Assembly: GCF_003987395.1 (NCBI RefSeq)
Contig: NZ_PIPT01000002.1
Span: 1-64,000, forward strand
Source: Pseudidiomarina aquimaris
Lineage (GTDB): Bacteria; Pseudomonadota; Gammaproteobacteria; Enterobacterales; Alteromonadaceae
DNA: 64,000 bases
Direction of reading: 5' to 3'
The notes under the pieces were generated by a model. That model ran no database searches and was not told where the DNA came from. It saw only the letters and a program-made list of their open reading frames with translations. Each line of letters begins with the position of its first letter. Position 1 is the first letter of the stretch. A program made the translations under genes and the position numbers. Below, piece by piece: positions 62,331-64,000 of this stretch.

Positions 62331-63754
62331 TTTTTCTTGGCTTTTTTGTTCGGTAGGTCAGTGATTGAGCCTTCGAACACTTCTGCTGCCAAGCCTACTG
62401 ATTCGTGCAGGGTTGGGTGAGCGTGGATGGTCAAGGCGATGTCTTCTGCATCACAGCCCATCTCGATAGCCAAACAGATTTCGCCTAGCAATTCACCAGC
62501 GTTTGAACCTACGGTTGCACCGCCGATGATGCGGTTGTTCTTGTCAAACAACAACTTGGTCATACCGTCGGTTGCACCCTGTGCGATAGCACGACCTGAA
62601 GCTGACCATGGGAACACCGCTGCTTCGTACTCGATGCCTTGCTCTTTCGCTTCTTTCTCGGTTAAACCTGCCCACGCAACTTCTGGATCAGTGTACGCGA
62701 TTGAAGGAATAACCTTAGGATCGAAGTAGTGCTTCTTACCAGCGATAACTTCTGCAGCAACGTGGCCTTCATGCACTGCTTTGTGCGCCAGCATTGGTTG
62801 GCCAACCAGGTCACCGATAGCGAAGATGTTCTTCACGTTGGTGCGCATTTGCTTGTCGACTTCAATAAAGCCACGGTCGCTTACGTTTACGCCAGCGTTC
62901 TCGGCGCCAACTTTACCACCGTTTGGCGCGCGGCCAACAGCGACTAAGATAGCGTCATACTTGACTGGTTTCTCAGGTGCTTTGTCGCCTTCGAAGGTCA
63001 CGTAGATGCCGTCTTTCTTAGCTTCAACTTTGGCGGCTTTGGTGTTCAACATGATGTTGTCGAACTTGCCTTTGATGCTCTTCATGAACGGCTTGATGAT
63101 GTCTTTATCGGCCGGTGGAATCAACTGATCCGTCATTTCCACAACGTCGATTTTCGAACCCAATGCGCTATACACACAGCCCATTTCGAGACCGATGATA
63201 CCGCCGCCCAAAATCAACATACGGTCAGGAACAAAACGCAACTCAAGCGCTGCTGTTGAGTCCCAAACGCGCTCGTCGTCATGCGGTACGAAAGGCAGCT
63301 TGATCGACTGAGAACCGGCCGCGATGATCGCGTGCTCAAAGTTGATAACTGTCTCGTTGCCGTCACTATCTTTTACTTTAAGCTGTTTGTCGCTAGCGAA
63401 TTCACCAGTACCGGTTACGGTTTTGACTTTACGCATTTTCGACATTTGGCCAAGACCACCGGTCAACTGACCGATGACTTTTTCTTTATACTTACGAATC
63501 TTGTCGAGGTCGATTTTTGGCTCACCAAAGGCCACGCCTTCGTCGGCCATGTGCTTCGCATCTTCAATGTGCTTGGCAAGGTGCAACAAGGCTTTTGATG
63601 GGATACAGCCAACGTTCAAGCACACCCCACCAAGGGTGTTGTAACGCTCAACCAATACGGTTTCCAAACCTAAGTCAGCGGCACGGAAGGCTGCTGAATA
63701 ACCACCAGGGCCTGCACCGAGTACGACCACTTGGGCATTAATTTCTTTGCTCAT
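62327..63754 (-). CDS. lpdA: Dihydrolipoamide dehydrogenase (E3)
   Basis: A 475-residue flavoprotein that reoxidises the lipoyl groups of pyruvate and 2-oxoglutarate dehydrogenases. FAD motif VVVLGAGPGGYSAAFRAADL at the start, redox pair Cys45/Cys50 in GGVCLNVGCIPSKALLH, NAD motif LILGGGIIGLEMGCVYSALG near 187, IFAIGDLVGQPMLAHKA near 315 and the active-site HAHPTLHESVG near 447. Follows aceF with a hairpin and a promoter-like box between. Its stop codon comes from a REP. Confidence 0.98.
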   Translation of the reverse strand: MSKEINAQVVVLGAGPGGYSAAFRAADLGLETVLVERYNTLGGVCLNVGCIPSKALLHLAKHIEDAKHMADEGVAFGEPKIDLDKIRKYKEKVIGQLTGGLGQMSKMRKVKTVTGTGEFASDKQLKVKDSDGNETVINFEHAIIAAGSQSIKLPFVPHDDERVWDSTAALELRFVPDRMLILGGGIIGLEMGCVYSALGSKIDVVEMTDQLIPPADKDIIKPFMKSIKGKFDNIMLNTKAAKVEAKKDGIYVTFEGDKAPEKPVKYDAILVAVGRAPNGGKVGAENAGVNVSDRGFIEVDKQMRTNVKNIFAIGDLVGQPMLAHKAVHEGHVAAEVIAGKKHYFDPKVIPSIAYTDPEVAWAGLTEKEAKEQGIEYEAAVFPWSASGRAIAQGATDGMTKLLFDKNNRIIGGATVGSNAGELLGEICLAIEMGCDAEDIALTIHAHPTLHESVGLAAEVFEGSITDLPNKKAKKK

Positions 63755-63800
63755 GACGACCTCTTACTTTCGTAGAATCTTTGAGAATTCGATTAAAATT

Positions 63801-63832
63801 CGCGCGGGGCGGATTATAACAGCCCCAGCGCG
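63801..63832 (-). promoter_or_regulatory. Hairpin with an internal TATAAT box between aceF and lpdA
   Basis: GCGCGGGGC and its partner GCCCCAGCGCG form a GC-rich stem around a loop that reads TATAAT on the minus strand (63813-63818). It can act as a partial terminator of aceE-aceF and as an lpdA promoter, matching the separate lpd promoter known in E. coli. No good -35 box was found. Confidence 0.45.
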
Positions 63833-63843
63833 ATTTGTTTAAT

Positions 63844-64000
63844 TTATAGAACCAGTTTGCGAATATCTGACAACACGTTGCACAGATATACACTAAAGCG
63901 TGCGGCTACCGCGCCGTCAATGACACGATGGTCGTATGACAAGCTGGTTGGCAACATCAAGCGTGGCTCAAAATCTTTACCGTTCCATTTCGGTTTCATT
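63844..64000 (-). CDS. aceF: Pyruvate dehydrogenase E2 (dihydrolipoamide acetyltransferase), C-terminal end
   Basis: The last 51 codons of an E2 acyltransferase; the rest lies beyond the window. Translation gives [20 protein letters not shown], then [15 protein letters not shown] with the catalytic His and Asp of the D-H-R-x-x-D-G motif, then a final helix ending LSDIRKLVL. The K-W-N-G and E-P-R-L-M-L-P[12 protein letters not shown] pattern is that of AceF rather than SucB. It lies upstream of lpdA on the same strand as in aceEF-lpd. Confidence 0.92.
   Translation of the reverse strand, partial: MKPKWNGKDFEPRLMLPTSLSYDHRVIDGAVAARFSVYLCNVLSDIRKLVL

Overview
The window looks like a stretch of chromosome from a marine gammaproteobacterium of the order Alteromonadales, most likely the Idiomarinaceae (Idiomarina or a relative). 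This is inferred from gene order and family content, not from a marker gene: rppH-ptsP-(TSUP)-lgt-thyA with divergent mutH, mdh divergent from argR, rplU-rpmA-obgE, a rimB-rimK-aspartoacylase cluster, DUF2982 and DUF3718 proteins, an ArcA next to a free-standing HPt protein, FolE2, and aceF-lpdA. Genes are tightly packed and overlap often, and no rRNA, tRNA, prophage or CRISPR array was seen.

Layout. 1-115: end of an IS110-family insertion sequence cut by the window edge. 211-6539: a DUF1302 outer-membrane protein and four tandem paralogous secreted proteins of unknown function, each with its own terminator. 6703-10267: electron-transfer flavoprotein etfBA, a CsdE/SufE-like protein, a DUF1543 protein and tcdA. 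10288-12985: a toxin-antitoxin patch, hipB-hipA-ccdA-ccdB on one strand, headed by a long 7-bp tandem repeat and an AT-rich gap. 12986-19039: thyA, lgt, a TSUP permease, ptsP, rppH and divergent mutH. 19155-27251: DUF2982, rimB-rimK-aspartoacylase-rsmC-histidine kinase, arcA, an HPt gene and folE2. 27328-31773: adenosine kinase, ahcY, a GNAT acetyltransferase and a DAO-type oxidoreductase. 31781-36282: an ABC-2 exporter with a secreted peptidase, a DUF3718 protein and folA. 36384-42630: obgE, rpmA, rplU, ispB, a rhombosortase-like protease, mdh, argR and a Dyp-type peroxidase. 42795-48841: a DUF885 lipoprotein, a palindrome-flanked pair (DUF4870 and a tubulin-tyrosine-ligase-like ATP-grasp protein) and acnB. 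49172-61734: a small exported protein, a LysR regulator divergent from an RND drug pump, a CusBA-type copper/silver RND system with a Cys/His/Met-rich partner, and an M13 peptidase. 61832-64000: an encapsulated-ferritin-like protein, lpdA and the end of aceF.

Genes that work together: AhcY releases adenosine plus homocysteine and the neighbouring kinase can salvage the adenosine; thyA and folA, and folE2, are steps of folate/thymidylate metabolism; RimB/RimK and the aspartoacylase-like protein form a ribosomal-protein modification cluster; aceF-lpdA, acnB and mdh belong to pyruvate oxidation and the TCA cycle; ArcA and the HPt protein suggest respiratory control of these enzymes.

Beyond genes, three families of interspersed repeats stand out: (i) about ten intergenic copies of a palindrome built from 7-bp units (consensus G-N-T-R-T-T-Y) folding around a GTTTAAAC centre, one of which has become a roughly 22-unit tandem array directly upstream of hipB; (ii) GTAG-type REP palindromes at three sites that supply the stop codons of neighbouring genes; (iii) two inverted copies of a GC-rich palindrome flanking the DUF4870/TTL-like pair. 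These and the four-gene secreted paralogue array are the best candidates for something undescribed.
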